A stretch of DNA of 64,000 bases from Pseudomonadota bacterium (GCA_030538085.1 JAUNUR010000002.1:1-64000), one strand, 5' to 3'; positions 1 to 10,145 are shown, counted from the first letter of the stretch. Program-made: numbers and translations. Notes: generated by a model not told the origin, from the letters alone.

Positions 1-54
1 CAGCACACCCGATCCGGGGCAATCGCTTACCGCGATGAATTTGAGGACAGCCTC
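1..54. repeat. Family C palindromic repeat, partial (cut by window edge)
   Basis: The right end TTTGAGGACAGCCTC lies at 40-54, preceded by an internal core (cagcacacccgatccgg) that recurs at 35229 and, inverted, at about 49296-49312. Complete copies begin with the inverse GAGGCTGTCCTCAAA. The left arm is outside the window. Confidence 0.75.
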
Positions 55-77
55 TCGGATCAAAGCTGCCATATCTC

Positions 78-150
78 GTCATTCCGGCGAAGGCCCAAAT
101 CCAGACGGCGTGTGCGGGGAACCTGGATCCCGGCCTTCGCCGGGATGACG
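78..150. repeat. Family B palindromic repeat (GTCATTCCGGCG type)
   Basis: Inverted arms GTCATTCCGGCGAAGGCC (78-95) and GGCCTTCGCCGGGATGAC flank a short spacer. The same element is at 32215-32288. Similarity between the two copies continues past the right arm to about 183, so the repeat reaches the start codon of the following rnfB-like gene. Confidence 0.8.
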
Positions 151-167
151 GTGATTGACGCCTTGAA

Positions 168-857
168 GTGGACATGGAATTAGACGACGACCATGAAGGC
201 ACGCTGATCCAGCGCCTGCTTCATGCCCTGCCGCAAACCCAGTGCCAGCGTTGCGGCTATCCCGATTGCGCGGCTTATGCGCGGGCCATCGCGACGGGCA
301 ACGCGGCCATCAACCAGTGCCCGCCCGGCGGTGCCGAAGGCGTGCAGCGCCTGGCCCGCATCACCGGTCAGGCCGCCCTGCCCCTGAACCCCGACAACGG
401 CGCCGAAGGCCCGCGCAGCGTGGCCTGGATCGACGAAGACTGGTGCATCGGCTGCACCCTGTGCATCAAGGCCTGCCCGGTGGACTGCATCGTTGGTGGC
501 AATAAGCGCATGCACACCGTCATCGAATCTCAGTGCACGGGTTGCGAGCTGTGCATCCCCGTGTGCCCGGTCGACTGCATCGCGCTGGAAAACGTCACCG
601 GCACGCGCACCGGCTGGCAGGCGTGGTCACAGGCCGAAGCCGACAGCGCGCGTGAGCGCCATGCGTTCACTAGCTGGCAGCGCAAGCGCGCCGAAGCCGA
701 GCACGCCGAAAGGCTGGAACAAAAAGCCGAGGAAAAGCTCGCCCACCTGCCCGAGCTGACCAAAGGCGCCACCGACGCCGAACGCGACCGCAAGCGCGCC
801 GTGATCGAAGCCGCGCTGGCAAGGGCGCGAGCGAAGCGGGGGCAAGGTTTGGGATAA
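168..857 (+). CDS. rnfB: RnfB-like electron transport complex ferredoxin
   Basis: This 229-residue protein carries an N-terminal four-cysteine cluster domain (CQRCGYPDC followed by a CPPGG cysteine at about residues 24-50) and two [4Fe-4S] motifs, CIGCTLCIKACPVDC and CTGCELCIPVCPVDC, at about 90-130. That order is typical of RnfB/RsxB. The usual N-terminal membrane anchor is absent and no rnfA, C, D, G or E genes are nearby, so it is probably the stand-alone soluble form common in Burkholderiales. The C-terminus (about 160-229) is charged and Ala/Glu/Lys rich, probably helical. The start is GTG 168 or ATG 174; both lie in sequence shared with a repeat and no clear Shine-Dalgarno is visible. 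Its partner reductase cannot be told from here. Confidence 0.85.
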   Translation: MDMELDDDHEGTLIQRLLHALPQTQCQRCGYPDCAAYARAIATGNAAINQCPPGGAEGVQRLARITGQAALPLNPDNGAEGPRSVAWIDEDWCIGCTLCIKACPVDCIVGGNKRMHTVIESQCTGCELCIPVCPVDCIALENVTGTRTGWQAWSQAEADSARERHAFTSWQRKRAEAEHAERLEQKAEEKLAHLPELTKGATDAERDRKRAVIEAALARARAKRGQGLG

Positions 858-870
858 GAGCCGCTTCAAC

Positions 871-990
871 CTATTGAAAGTTTCGTCATTCATGACACGC
901 CACTTGCCCTCACCCCAACCCTCTCCCAGAGGGATAGGGAGATTTCTTTCTGATGGCCCGCGCTGTCGTGATTTTTGAAAACATCAATAG
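871..990. repeat. Family A palindromic element with G-type insert
   Basis: The left end is CTATTGAAAGTTTCGTCATT; the right end is GTCGTGATTTTTGAAAACAT followed by CAATAG, an imperfect inverse of the left. The centre holds a CCCTCACCCCAACCCTCTCC block. Near-identical copies lie at 33376-33495, 46164-46283 and 59164-59282. It fills the gap after rnfB. Confidence 0.85.
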
Positions 991-1050
991 AAACGCAGCG
1001 AAATCATTTGCTCTTTCCATTACAAGGCTGAAACCACCAGGAAAGTCGAT

Positions 1051-2025
1051 TCAGGAACCAATCACACGTCGCGCCAGTCGCTCCAGCGGGCGCTCGATCC
1101 AGCTTTCCACCCGGCGCGGCAGCATCAGCGGTTTGAGCAGCATGCGCACCGCCTGATCAGCCGGCAGGCGGCTGCTGACCAACTGGTACACGCGCTGGCT
1201 GATCTCCTCGAAGCTCTTCGCACCATCCGGGAACATGCCGCCCTTGTGCGCCCACACATGGCGCAGGGCCACGTCGGAATCGCTCTCGCGCAATTCCAGC
1301 AGGCGCTGGTACAGCACCCGAGCCACGCGCGCGCGGCCCACGGGGTACTGGCTGTTCAGCAGCTTGAAGTAAGCCAGGAAGTGCTTGTAGTGGTTGACCT
1401 CGTCGGTGCGCACGTGGCCCAGCACCTCGGTCAGCAGCGGCTCGGTGCTCAAGGACCGCAGCGTCTGGTAGTAGGTGGTGGTGCCCATCTCGACCACGCA
1501 GCGCGCGGCCAGCTCCAGCGCGCGGTTGGGCTCCAGCTCCTCCACCGTGCACAGCGGGCCGTATTCGGCGATGAAGCTCTCGAACGCCGGCTGCCACGGA
1601 AACTCGGGCCACGCCGCCTTCACGTACAGCTCGAAGGCGCGGCCATGCTGCAGTTCCTCGTGTTCCCAATGCGCCTGCAGCCAGGCGGCCACCTCGGGGT
1701 AGTCGGCGTAGTGTGCCGACAGGTTGGTGGTGTACAGATCGGAGCCCGATTCGATGAACGACGCGCTGACCAGCAGGTAGAACAGTTCTTCCTGCCCGGC
1801 GATCTGGTGGCGGTTGATGCTCGACCAGTCCATCTCGTCCACGCTCCAGCGCGCGGCACGGCCGGGCGTCTGGGAAGTCCCTGAATCGGTGGGGCCGGTG
1901 TTGGGGGAAAGGTGGCGGTCGGCCAGTGGGGGCGCCGCGTTCAGGCTGGGGCTGCTCAAGGTAGCACTTCTTATGGGATCGTCGAATGGCGGCCAGCATA
2001 CCGCAAGACGAAGTTTGCCCTGCAT
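1051..2025 (-). CDS. Ferritin-like diiron-domain protein
   Basis: The product (up to 324 residues) has the pattern of a ferritin-like four-helix diiron protein: Glu residues in the helices around EELFYLLVSASFIESGSD and RCVVEMGTT, and two ExxH-type motifs, HEELQH and DEVNHYKH, about 90 residues apart. Known relatives include rubrerythrin-like oxidoreductases and acyl-ACP desaturase-like enzymes; the substrate cannot be read from the sequence. It is convergent with rnfB and divergent from dapC. The first 50-60 residues look unstructured, so the start is uncertain: ATG at 2025, a TTG at 1959 preceded by a purine-rich AAGAAG, or a later internal Met are all possible. Confidence 0.7.
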   Translation of the reverse strand: MQGKLRLAVCWPPFDDPIRSATLSSPSLNAAPPLADRHLSPNTGPTDSGTSQTPGRAARWSVDEMDWSSINRHQIAGQEELFYLLVSASFIESGSDLYTTNLSAHYADYPEVAAWLQAHWEHEELQHGRAFELYVKAAWPEFPWQPAFESFIAEYGPLCTVEELEPNRALELAARCVVEMGTTTYYQTLRSLSTEPLLTEVLGHVRTDEVNHYKHFLAYFKLLNSQYPVGRARVARVLYQRLLELRESDSDVALRHVWAHKGGMFPDGAKSFEEISQRVYQLVSSRLPADQAVRMLLKPLMLPRRVESWIERPLERLARRVIGS

Positions 2026-2088
2026 GCTGGTGCTACAAGTTCATGACAGGCCAAACCGCCACGAGCCGCCGCCGGATAATTCAGCGCC

Positions 2089-3321
2089 ATGAATGCCCTG
2101 CTCTCCAAGCTGCAGCCCTACCCGTTCGAGCGGCTGCGCCAGCTGTTCGATGGTGTCACGCCCAACCCCGCCCACCACCCCATCAGCCTGGGTATTGGCG
2201 AGCCCAGGCACCCCACGCCCGCGTTCATTCAGCAGGCCATGGCGGGCGATCTGGCGACTGGCCTGTCGGGCTACCCGCCCACCGCCGGCTCACCCGCGCT
2301 GCGGCAGGCCTGCGCCGACTGGTTGCGGCAGCGCTACGGCGTGGCGGTGGACCCGGCCAGGCAAGTGCTGCCCGTGCTGGGTTCGCGCGAGGCACTGTTC
2401 GCGCTGGCGCAGACGGTGGTGAATGCCGCCCAGCCCGGCGCCAACCCGAACGGCGCGGGTGACGCCCTGGTGGTGTTCCCCAATCCGTTCTATCAAATCT
2501 ATGAAGGCGCCACGCTGCTGGCGGGCGCCCAGCCGTACTGCGTGATGACCGACCCGGCACGCAACTTCGCCCCGCGCTGGGATCAGGTGCCCGATCAGGT
2601 GTGGGCACGCACGCAACTGGTTTACGTCTGTTCGCCCGGCAACCCCACGGGCGCCGTGATGCCGCTGGATGAGTGGCGCCTGCTGTTCGAGCTGAGCGAC
2701 CGGCATGGCTTCGTCATCGCGTCGGACGAGTGCTACAGCGAGATCTACTTCCGTGACGAGCCACCGCTGGGCGGGCTTGAAGCGGCGGCCAAGCTGGGCC
2801 GCACCGATTTCAGGCGCCTGGTCATGCTCACCAGCCTGTCCAAGCGCAGCAACGTGCCGGGCATGCGCTCAGGCTTCGTGGCGGGCGACGCCGGCATCCT
2901 CGAAAACTTTCTGCTCTACCGCACCTACCACGGCAGCGCCATGAGCCCGGTGGTCGCCACCGCCAGCATCGCCGCCTGGGGCGACGAGGCGCATGTGCGG
3001 GACAACCGCCGCCGGTACCGCGAGAAGTTCGCCGCCGTGGTGCCGCTGCTGGCGCCCGTGATGGACGTGAAGCCGCCCGATGCCGCCTTCTATCTGTGGG
3101 CCGGCATGCCGCAAGCGTGGGAAAGTAACGATACCGGGTTCGCCCGCGCGCTGTACGCTCAATACAATGTGACGGTCTTGCCCGGCAGTTACCTGGGACG
3201 CGAGGCCGGAGGCATCAATCCCGGCCAGGGACGGGTGCGCATGGCCCTGGTGGCCGAGACAGCCGAATGCGTCGAGGCGGCCGAGCGCATCGTGCAATTC
3301 ATCCAATCCCATACCCCCTGA
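2089..3321 (+). CDS. dapC: Succinyldiaminopimelate transaminase
   Basis: A 410-residue class I/II PLP-dependent aminotransferase. It makes N-succinyl-L,L-diaminopimelate with glutamate as amino donor, in the succinylase branch of lysine and meso-DAP synthesis. The PLP-lysine motif is SLSKRSNVPGMRSG at about residues 251-264; CSPGNPTGAV and the ASDECYSEIYF aspartate region precede it. The start ATG follows the divergent promoter region shared with the ferritin-like gene. It ends 3 bp before dapD, and with dapE downstream the succinylase route is largely covered here. The pathway context supports DapC over the closely related ArgD or AspC families. Confidence 0.92.
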   Translation: MNALLSKLQPYPFERLRQLFDGVTPNPAHHPISLGIGEPRHPTPAFIQQAMAGDLATGLSGYPPTAGSPALRQACADWLRQRYGVAVDPARQVLPVLGSREALFALAQTVVNAAQPGANPNGAGDALVVFPNPFYQIYEGATLLAGAQPYCVMTDPARNFAPRWDQVPDQVWARTQLVYVCSPGNPTGAVMPLDEWRLLFELSDRHGFVIASDECYSEIYFRDEPPLGGLEAAAKLGRTDFRRLVMLTSLSKRSNVPGMRSGFVAGDAGILENFLLYRTYHGSAMSPVVATASIAAWGDEAHVRDNRRRYREKFAAVVPLLAPVMDVKPPDAAFYLWAGMPQAWESNDTGFARALYAQYNVTVLPGSYLGREAGGINPGQGRVRMALVAETAECVEAAERIVQFIQSHTP

Positions 3322-3324
3322 GCC

Positions 3325-4158
<834 letters not shown>

Positions 4159-4243
4159 AGGCGTTTCACGAGTTCTGGCATTCCACCACCACGACCAGCA
4201 CACAAGCCACCGGATCAACCATCCACTCACGGACACCATCACC

Positions 4244-5521
4244 ATGAACAGTTCATCCCACGCGCCCTCCAACACCATGGAGCGCATCTTGCATCTGATG
4301 GCGCAGAAGAAGGCGTCCGACGTGTTCCTGTCGGCGCACGCGCCAGCCACGATCAAGATCAACGGCCAGTACCACCCGATCAACAACCAGGTCCTGCCGG
4401 GGGATGGGCCGCTGAACCTGCTGATCGACGTGGTGCCTCCCAACCGCATCGAGGAGTTGAAGGAAACCGGCGAGCTGAACATGGCGATTCCGCTGCACGG
4501 CGTGGGCAACTTCCGTCTGTCGGCCATGCGCCAGCGCGGCAGCTACGCGGCGGTGATCCGCTTCATCAGCCCGGAGATTCCATCGCTGGATTCACTCAAC
4601 CTGCCGTCGGTCCTGTCCAAGCTGGTGCTTGAAAAGCGCGGCCTGGTGCTGATGGTGGGCGCCACGGGCGCCGGCAAGTCCACCACGCTGGCGGCCATGC
4701 TGGACCACCGCAACCAGAACATGGCCGGACACATCCTCACCATCGAGGACCCGATGGAATTCATGTTCACCAACAAGAAGTCGGTGGTCAACCAGCGCGA
4801 GGTGGGCAGCGACACCGCCACCTTGCAGATCGGGCTGAAGAACGCGCTGCGCCAGGCGCCCGACGTGATCATGATCGGCGAGATCCGCGACCGCGACACC
4901 ATGTCCGCCGCCATCGCCTACGCGCAGTCGGGCCACGTGTGCCTGGCCACGCTGCACGCCAACAACAGCTACCAGGCGCTCAACCGCGTGCTCAGCTTCT
5001 ACCCCGTCGAGGTGCGCCCCACGCTGCTGAACGACCTGGCCTCGGCGCTCAAGGCCGTGGTATCGCAGCGCCTGATCCGCACCGTGGACGGCGGCCGCAC
5101 GCCCGCGGTGGAGGTCATGCTCAACACCAAGCTGATCCAGGAGCTGATCGAGAAAGGCGATTTCTCGGGCGTGAAGGAGGCCATGGACAACGCCATGGCC
5201 GAAGGCTCGCAAACCTTCGAACAGGACCTGGCGCGCCTGATCCTGCAGGGCCGCATCGACCGCAACGAGGGCCTGACCAACGCCGACTCGCCCACCAACC
5301 TGATGTGGCGGCTGCAGAACGACACCACGCGCTACTCCGCCAACAAGCCGCAGGACGAGGAAGACCACGCCAGCGACGAGCCGTCCTTCACTGAAATCAC
5401 GCTCGACGTGCGCCCTAGCGGCTACGGCACCACCGGGTTCGGGCCCACGGGCTTTCCCCCTTCCAGTTTTCAGGATTCCAAACTCGGCACCTACGGCGAT
5501 GCGCGCACGGGCGGGCACTGA
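4244..5521 (+). CDS. pilU: PilT/PilU-family type IV pilus retraction ATPase, PilU-like
   Basis: A 425-residue secretion/pilus ATPase counted from ATG 4244. An upstream in-frame extension back to 3908 only shadows dapD and is rejected. Walker A is GATGAGKST, followed by the Asp box, Walker [10 protein letters not shown] and the His box [13 protein letters not shown]. It begins [19 protein letters not shown], as PilT/PilU do. The PilT C-terminal AIRNLIRE motif is absent and the tail reads [17 protein letters not shown], which favours PilU, an accessory retraction ATPase in the cytoplasm at the pilus base. The last 50 residues are a Gly/Thr/Pro-rich linker-like tail. It sits between dapD and dapE and no other pilus gene is in the window. 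Confidence 0.85.
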   Translation: MNSSSHAPSNTMERILHLMAQKKASDVFLSAHAPATIKINGQYHPINNQVLPGDGPLNLLIDVVPPNRIEELKETGELNMAIPLHGVGNFRLSAMRQRGSYAAVIRFISPEIPSLDSLNLPSVLSKLVLEKRGLVLMVGATGAGKSTTLAAMLDHRNQNMAGHILTIEDPMEFMFTNKKSVVNQREVGSDTATLQIGLKNALRQAPDVIMIGEIRDRDTMSAAIAYAQSGHVCLATLHANNSYQALNRVLSFYPVEVRPTLLNDLASALKAVVSQRLIRTVDGGRTPAVEVMLNTKLIQELIEKGDFSGVKEAMDNAMAEGSQTFEQDLARLILQGRIDRNEGLTNADSPTNLMWRLQNDTTRYSANKPQDEEDHASDEPSFTEITLDVRPSGYGTTGFGPTGFPPSSFQDSKLGTYGDARTGGH

Positions 5522-5541
5522 CCCGCACGCGCCCACTCGCC

Positions 5542-6711
5542 ATGTCCGCCACGCGCCAGCTTGCCGAAGCTCTGATCGCCCGCCCCTCCGTCACGCCACG
5601 GGACGCGGGCTGTATCGACCTGATCGCCGGTCGGCTGGCGCCACTGGGCTTTGTCAACGAGGTCATCGACAGCGGACCAGCCGAATTCCGCGTGCGCAAT
5701 CTGTGGTTGAAACGACAAGCGGCGTTTGAGGGACAAGCGCCGGACGCCATCAAGACCCTCGTATTCGCCGGCCACACCGACGTCGTTCCGCCCGGCCCGC
5801 TGGAGCAATGGACCAGCAACCCGTTCACCCCCACCGAGCGCGACGGCAAGCTGTACGGGCGCGGCGCCAGCGACATGAAGACCTCCATCGCCGCCTTCGT
5901 GGTGGCGGTGGAGCAATTCCTGGCCGCCTGGCCCGACGCGCCGTTGAACATCGCCCTGCTGCTCACCAGCGACGAGGAAGGCCCCGCCACCGACGGCACC
6001 GTGGTGGTCTGCGAAGCGCTCAAGGCGCGCGGTGAAAGGCTTGACTGGTGCATCGTCGGCGAGCCCACGTCGGTGCGCCAGACCGGCGACATGATCAAGA
6101 ACGGCCGCCGTGGCACCTTGAGTGGCCGGCTGACGGTACACGGCATCCAGGGCCACATCGCCTACCCGCAACTGACGCGCAACCCCATCCACGACCTGGC
6201 GCCGGCACTGGCCGAGCTGGTCGCCATCCGCTGGGACGAAGGCAACGCCTTCTTCCCGCCCACCAGCTGGCAGGTCAGCAACATCCACGGCGGCACCGGC
6301 GCCGGCAACATCATTCCTGGCCAGGTCGTCGTCGACTTCAACTTCCGCTTCTGCACCGAATCCACCCCTGAATCGCTGCAAACCCGGCTGGAAACCGTGC
6401 TGAAGCACCACGGCGTGGATTACGACCTGGCCTGGACGCTGGGCGGTCTGCCCTTTCTCACTCCGCCTGGCAGCCTGGTCGATGCCGTGCAGGCCGCCAT
6501 CCGCGACGAAACCGGGCTGGAAGCCGAACTCTCCACCACCGGCGGCACCAGCGATGGCCGCTTCATCGCCCAGATCTGCCCCCAGGTGGTCGAACTCGGC
6601 CCGCCCAACGCCAGCATCCACAAGATCGACGAGCACATCGCGCTGGCCGATATCGAGCCGCTGACCAACATCTATCGGCGCGTGCTGGAAAACCTGGCCG
6701 CCACGGGTTGA
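5542..6711 (+). CDS. dapE: Succinyl-diaminopimelate desuccinylase
   Basis: A 389-residue M20-family binuclear zinc hydrolase that releases succinate from N-succinyl-L,L-DAP. Metal and catalytic landmarks are [11 protein letters not shown] (metal His/Asp), [10 protein letters not shown] (bridging Asp), [12 protein letters not shown] (catalytic Glu-Glu), GEPTS, and the C-terminal [15 protein letters not shown] histidine. Length is normal. It lies 20 bp after the pilus ATPase, in the same transcriptional direction as dapC and dapD. Confidence 0.95.
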   Translation: MSATRQLAEALIARPSVTPRDAGCIDLIAGRLAPLGFVNEVIDSGPAEFRVRNLWLKRQAAFEGQAPDAIKTLVFAGHTDVVPPGPLEQWTSNPFTPTERDGKLYGRGASDMKTSIAAFVVAVEQFLAAWPDAPLNIALLLTSDEEGPATDGTVVVCEALKARGERLDWCIVGEPTSVRQTGDMIKNGRRGTLSGRLTVHGIQGHIAYPQLTRNPIHDLAPALAELVAIRWDEGNAFFPPTSWQVSNIHGGTGAGNIIPGQVVVDFNFRFCTESTPESLQTRLETVLKHHGVDYDLAWTLGGLPFLTPPGSLVDAVQAAIRDETGLEAELSTTGGTSDGRFIAQICPQVVELGPPNASIHKIDEHIALADIEPLTNIYRRVLENLAATG

Positions 6712-6778
6712 GCGTTCGGCGTTGGGCTTTGATGCTTCACCCGCCCGCCGCTCGAATCTCATCGCATCACACAGCGCC

Positions 6779-7684
6779 ATGCAAATCTTTCCAACCCTGC
6801 GCCAATTGATCGCCCACAAGGCCGATCCAGACCTGGCTGGCGATGCCGTGATCCAGCTACCGCAAACGCTGCTACCCGATCAGTCCACCACCGACTGGGC
6901 TCCGCTGCTGGGCCCCAAGGCACGCTTTCTGGTTCAAGATCAGGGTGCCGCTTCGCGCCCAGGCTACCGGCCGTGGCTGACCATTGGGGGCCTGCGCCGC
7001 ATCGCCGAAGGACTGGAGCATGACTTCGGCGACAGCGACCTGCTGGCGGCCCTGGCCTTGCATCTGAACCCGGCACCCGCCCCCGAGCCACCAACGGCCG
7101 ATCATCCACCGCTCCAATGGCCCACGCTGGCCGATGACGAAGCCCGCTTGCGCTGGTATCACGCCTGCATCCACGCCACCCAGGCGTGCATCACCCCCGC
7201 CAGCCGGGCCGAGCTGGATGTCCTGGAAGACCGGTTGAAGTGCGCATTGCCACCCTTTCTGCGTCTTTACCACCAGCGCCTGGGGACACTGGATTTGCCG
7301 GAACGCCTGTGCAGCGTCCAGCCCGACGGCCAAACACCCATCGCGCCGTTGATCAACGCCTACCCCGGCATCCGCGACATCGTCGAGCCGCTTGCCGAGC
7401 CGGACCGTGCCGCCGCGCTGGCGCGTGTCGATGCGCTGATTGCATTTGGCGACTACCTGGGCAACGGCAACCTGTTCTGTTTTCATCGGCAAACCGGCGC
7501 CGTCTGGTACTTTGACCATGACACACCACCCATGCTCACGCCCATGTTCGACACGGTAACCGACTACCTGGATGCCCTGATGATCAAGGCCCTGGCACAA
7601 ACACACGGCGCCAGCGATGACGCCACCGAACAGCTTCTGCGCGAACGCTTCGACGAGCACCTGGTACGCCAGTGGATGTATTGA
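6779..7684 (+). CDS. SUKH (SMI1/KNR4) domain protein, orphan
   Basis: A roughly 301-residue protein from ATG 6779; a TTG start at 6722 in the same frame is possible but weaker. The C-terminal half has the SMI1/KNR4 pattern: LKCALPPFLRLYHQRLG (about 165-181), then LIAFGDYLGNGNLFCF, the GAVWYFDHD strand and a C-terminal MFDTVTDYLDALM helix. SUKH domains are known mainly as immunity proteins of contact-dependent or polymorphic toxins, but also occur alone. No toxin gene is adjacent. The N-terminal part (about 1-130) is not recognised. It sits between dapE and the remains of prmB, in the stretch where many relatives have an intact prmB. Confidence 0.7.
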   Translation: MQIFPTLRQLIAHKADPDLAGDAVIQLPQTLLPDQSTTDWAPLLGPKARFLVQDQGAASRPGYRPWLTIGGLRRIAEGLEHDFGDSDLLAALALHLNPAPAPEPPTADHPPLQWPTLADDEARLRWYHACIHATQACITPASRAELDVLEDRLKCALPPFLRLYHQRLGTLDLPERLCSVQPDGQTPIAPLINAYPGIRDIVEPLAEPDRAAALARVDALIAFGDYLGNGNLFCFHRQTGAVWYFDHDTPPMLTPMFDTVTDYLDALMIKALAQTHGASDDATEQLLRERFDEHLVRQWMY

Positions 7685-7895
7685 TGACGCTCGCCGAACT
7701 CATCGCCGACACGGAACGCGCGCTGCTGCGCGATGCCCCCTCACGCCTGACCGAGCACGGCGTGCTGGTGCTGGAGATCGGGCATGAGCGCGCGCATTTC
7801 GAAGAGCCTTCCCGCACCTGAATCCTGTCTGGCTGAATACCAGCGCGGGCCGCGATCAAATGTTGCTGCCGACAAAAGAAGCACTGACTTCATGA
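7684..7895 (+). pseudogene. prmB: prmB remnant (ribosomal protein uL3 glutamine methyltransferase), internally deleted and frameshifted
   Basis: From ATG 7684 the reading frame encodes MTLAELIADTE, a PrmB-like N-terminus, then runs directly into RDAPSRLTEHGVLVLEIGHE, which is the C-terminal region of PrmB. The whole SAM-binding and NPPY catalytic core is missing. After AHFE the frame is lost; shifting frame at about 7806 recovers a PrmB-like tail (AFPHLNPVWLNTSAGRDQML then LPTKEALTS) ending at TGA 7893-7895, which overlaps the next gene's ATG as ATGA. Intact PrmB is about 290-300 residues; only about 70 codons remain. One large in-frame-like deletion plus one single-base loss explains this. 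Confidence 0.75.
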
Positions 7896-10039
7896 TTCAC
7901 CTGCAAAACCTCTCCCTCCGCCGTGGCGCCAAGGTGCTGCTCGACGGCGCCAGCACCACCATCCACCCCGGCGAAAAAGTCGCGCTGGTGGGGCGCAACG
8001 GCGCGGGCAAGTCCACCCTCTTTGCCCTGTTCAACGGCACGCTGCATGAAGACGGCGGCGATTTCTCGATGCCCGCCGCCTGGCGCATCGCGCAGGTGGC
8101 TCAGCACATGCCGGAGACGGCGGAGCCCGCCACGGATTTCGTTCTTTCGGGTGACGAGCGCTTGTCCTGTCTGCGCGAGCAGCTCTCGAAAGCAGAGCAA
8201 TCGGGCGACGGCATGGCCATCGCCCAGGCACACACCGACCTGGCCGACGCGGGCGCGCACGATGCGCGCTCGCGCGCCGAGGCGCTGATTCTGGGGCTGG
8301 GTTTCAAAATTGAAGAATTGGCGAAGCCGGTGAACAGCTTCTCGGGCGGCTGGCGCATGCGCCTGCAACTGGCGCGCGCGCTGATGGCGCCATCCGACCT
8401 GCTGCTGCTGGACGAGCCGACCAACCACCTCGACCTGGACGCGCTGGTGTGGCTGGAGGGCTGGCTGAACCGCTACGCCGGCACGCTGATCGTGATCAGC
8501 CACGACCGCGAATTCCTGGACGCCGTCACGCGCATCACGCTGCACATCGAACACCAGAAGCTGACGCGCTACGGCGGCAATTACAGCGCGTTCGAAGAAT
8601 TGCGCGCACAGCAGCTCACGCTGCAGCAGGCGGCCTACGCCAAGCAGCAGGAGAAGATCGCACACCTGCAGAAATTCATCGACCGCTTCAAAGCCAAGGC
8701 CACCAAGGCCAAACAGGCGCAAAGCCGCGTGAAGGCGCTGGAGCGCATGGAACGCATCGCGCCGGTGCTGGCCGATGCCGAGTTCCAGTTCGAGTTCAAG
8801 GAACCGGCCAACCTGCCCAACCCCATGCTGGCCGTGCGTGATGCGGTGTTCGGCTACCGCGCCCAGAATGCTACACAAACAGAAGCTGCTAGCCCCGATA
8901 GGGAGGGCGCTGAAGGCCAGTTTTACCCTAAACCCGAGTTGAGCGATTACGCCACCACCGCCACGCTGCACGCGCAACTGGCGGCGCGTGGCGAGCTGCC
9001 ACCCGAGCCGCAGCCGGGCGACCGCGTGATCCTGCGCGGCGTCACGCGCACCGTGATGGCGGGCCAGCGCATCGGCATCCTGGGCGCCAATGGCCAGGGC
9101 AAATCGACCTTCGTGAAGACGGTGGCGCGCACCCTGCCGCTGCTGGGCGGACAGATTACCGAGGGCAAGGGCCTGGCGATTGGCTACTTCGCCCAGCAGG
9201 AGCTGGACGTGCTGCACGCCGGCAGCACGCCGCTGGAGCACATGGTGCGGCTGGCGCGCGAGACCGGGCGCGACCACACCGAGGAAGCGCGCGAGCAGCA
9301 GTTGCGCAATTTCCTCGGGTCTTTCAGCTTTCCGGGCGAGATGGTGCAGCAGCCCGTGGGCCAGTTCAGTGGCGGCGAGAAGGCGCGCCTGGTGCTGGCC
9401 ATGATCGTGTGGCAGCGCCCCAACCTGCTGCTGCTGGACGAGCCGACCAACCACCTGGACCTGGCCACGCGCGAGGCGCTGGCCGTGGCGCTGAACGAGT
9501 TCGAGGGCACCGTGATGCTGGTCAGCCACGACCGCGCCCTGCTGCGCAGCGTGTGCGACGAGTTCTGGCTGGTGGCGCGCGGTGGCGTGGCGCCGTTTGA
9601 AGGCGACCTGGACGACTACCAGCGTTACCTGCTGGACGAGGCCAAGCGCCTGCGCGAACTGGCCGCAGCGGCGGCAGAAACTCCTGATTCAATAGCTACT
9701 CGCGCTGACTCCAACAGTGCCGAAGCCCAAAAACCCTCTCAACCCACGATCAACCCCGCCGAGCAGCGCCGGCTGGACGCCCAACGCCGCCAGCAACTGG
9801 CCGAGAAAACGCGCCCGCTCAAGCGCGCGCTGGAGAAGGCCGAACAGCGCATGCAGGCGCTGAACACCGAGCAGACCGAGCTGGAGCAGCGCCTGTCCAC
9901 GCCGCTGCCCCCGGCCGAGATCGCCGAGGCCGGCCGCCGCCTGAAGGCCGTGAGCGACGAGTTGGCCGCGCTGGAAGAGGACTGGCTGCGGCTGTCAGGC
10001 GAGATCGAGGCCATCGAGCACACCGCCGCGCCCGCCTGA
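7892..10039 (+). CDS. yheS: ABC-F family ATPase, YheS-like
   Basis: A 715-residue cytoplasmic protein with two ABC ATPase domains and no membrane segment. Walker A motifs are GRNGAGKST (about 34-42) and GANGQGKST; signatures FSGGWRMRL and FSGGEKARL; both Walker B sites read LLLLDEPTNHLDL. The inter-domain linker IDRFKAKATKAKQAQSRVKA matches YheS. ABC-F proteins act on ribosomes; the role of YheS is less defined. Compared with E. coli YheS (about 637 residues) it is longer because of an in-frame stretch at about residues 326-375, between VFGYR and VILRGVTR, and a second at about 598-616, both overlapping family H repeats. The ATG overlaps the prmB stop. Confidence 0.88.
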   Translation: MIHLQNLSLRRGAKVLLDGASTTIHPGEKVALVGRNGAGKSTLFALFNGTLHEDGGDFSMPAAWRIAQVAQHMPETAEPATDFVLSGDERLSCLREQLSKAEQSGDGMAIAQAHTDLADAGAHDARSRAEALILGLGFKIEELAKPVNSFSGGWRMRLQLARALMAPSDLLLLDEPTNHLDLDALVWLEGWLNRYAGTLIVISHDREFLDAVTRITLHIEHQKLTRYGGNYSAFEELRAQQLTLQQAAYAKQQEKIAHLQKFIDRFKAKATKAKQAQSRVKALERMERIAPVLADAEFQFEFKEPANLPNPMLAVRDAVFGYRAQNATQTEAASPDREGAEGQFYPKPELSDYATTATLHAQLAARGELPPEPQPGDRVILRGVTRTVMAGQRIGILGANGQGKSTFVKTVARTLPLLGGQITEGKGLAIGYFAQQELDVLHAGSTPLEHMVRLARETGRDHTEEAREQQLRNFLGSFSFPGEMVQQPVGQFSGGEKARLVLAMIVWQRPNLLLLDEPTNHLDLATREALAVALNEFEGTVMLVSHDRALLRSVCDEFWLVARGGVAPFEGDLDDYQRYLLDEAKRLRELAAAAAETPDSIATRADSNSAEAQKPSQPTINPAEQRRLDAQRRQQLAEKTRPLKRALEKAEQRMQALNTEQTELEQRLSTPLPPAEIAEAGRRLKAVSDELAALEEDWLRLSGEIEAIEHTAAPA
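8866..8934. repeat. Family H repeat inside yheS (second ABC domain)
   Basis: Contains AGAAGCTGCTAGC and GGCGCTGAAGGCC, matching the family H core (ATAGCTnCTnGCGCT...AAGCGCTGnAGGCC) seen at 23309, 25721, 40929 and, inverted, 55214. It is read in frame as part of the protein. Confidence 0.6.
9684..9738. repeat. Family H repeat inside yheS (C-terminal linker)
   Basis: TTCAATAGCTACTCGCGCTG followed by a degenerate AACAGTGCCGAAGCCC arm. It is translated in frame as a Ser/Ala-rich linker (TPDSIATRADSNSAEAQ) before the C-terminal coiled-coil-like region. Confidence 0.65.
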
Positions 10040-10145
10040 GCAACCTGTAGGCCAAAGCCGCAAATTGCGCGACTGTCATCGGGCGGGTTGGTTTCCGGGG
10101 TTAAAGTGCCCGCTGTCTGCAACAACCTCGGGAAGGGGCACTTTC

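Noticed and set aside
7856..9529. 557-codon open frame on the minus strand opposite the ABC-F gene
   Set aside because: It is the shadow of yheS: composition is typical of antisense GC-rich frames (many His, Gln, Arg), with no domain, and the plus strand has full ABC motifs.
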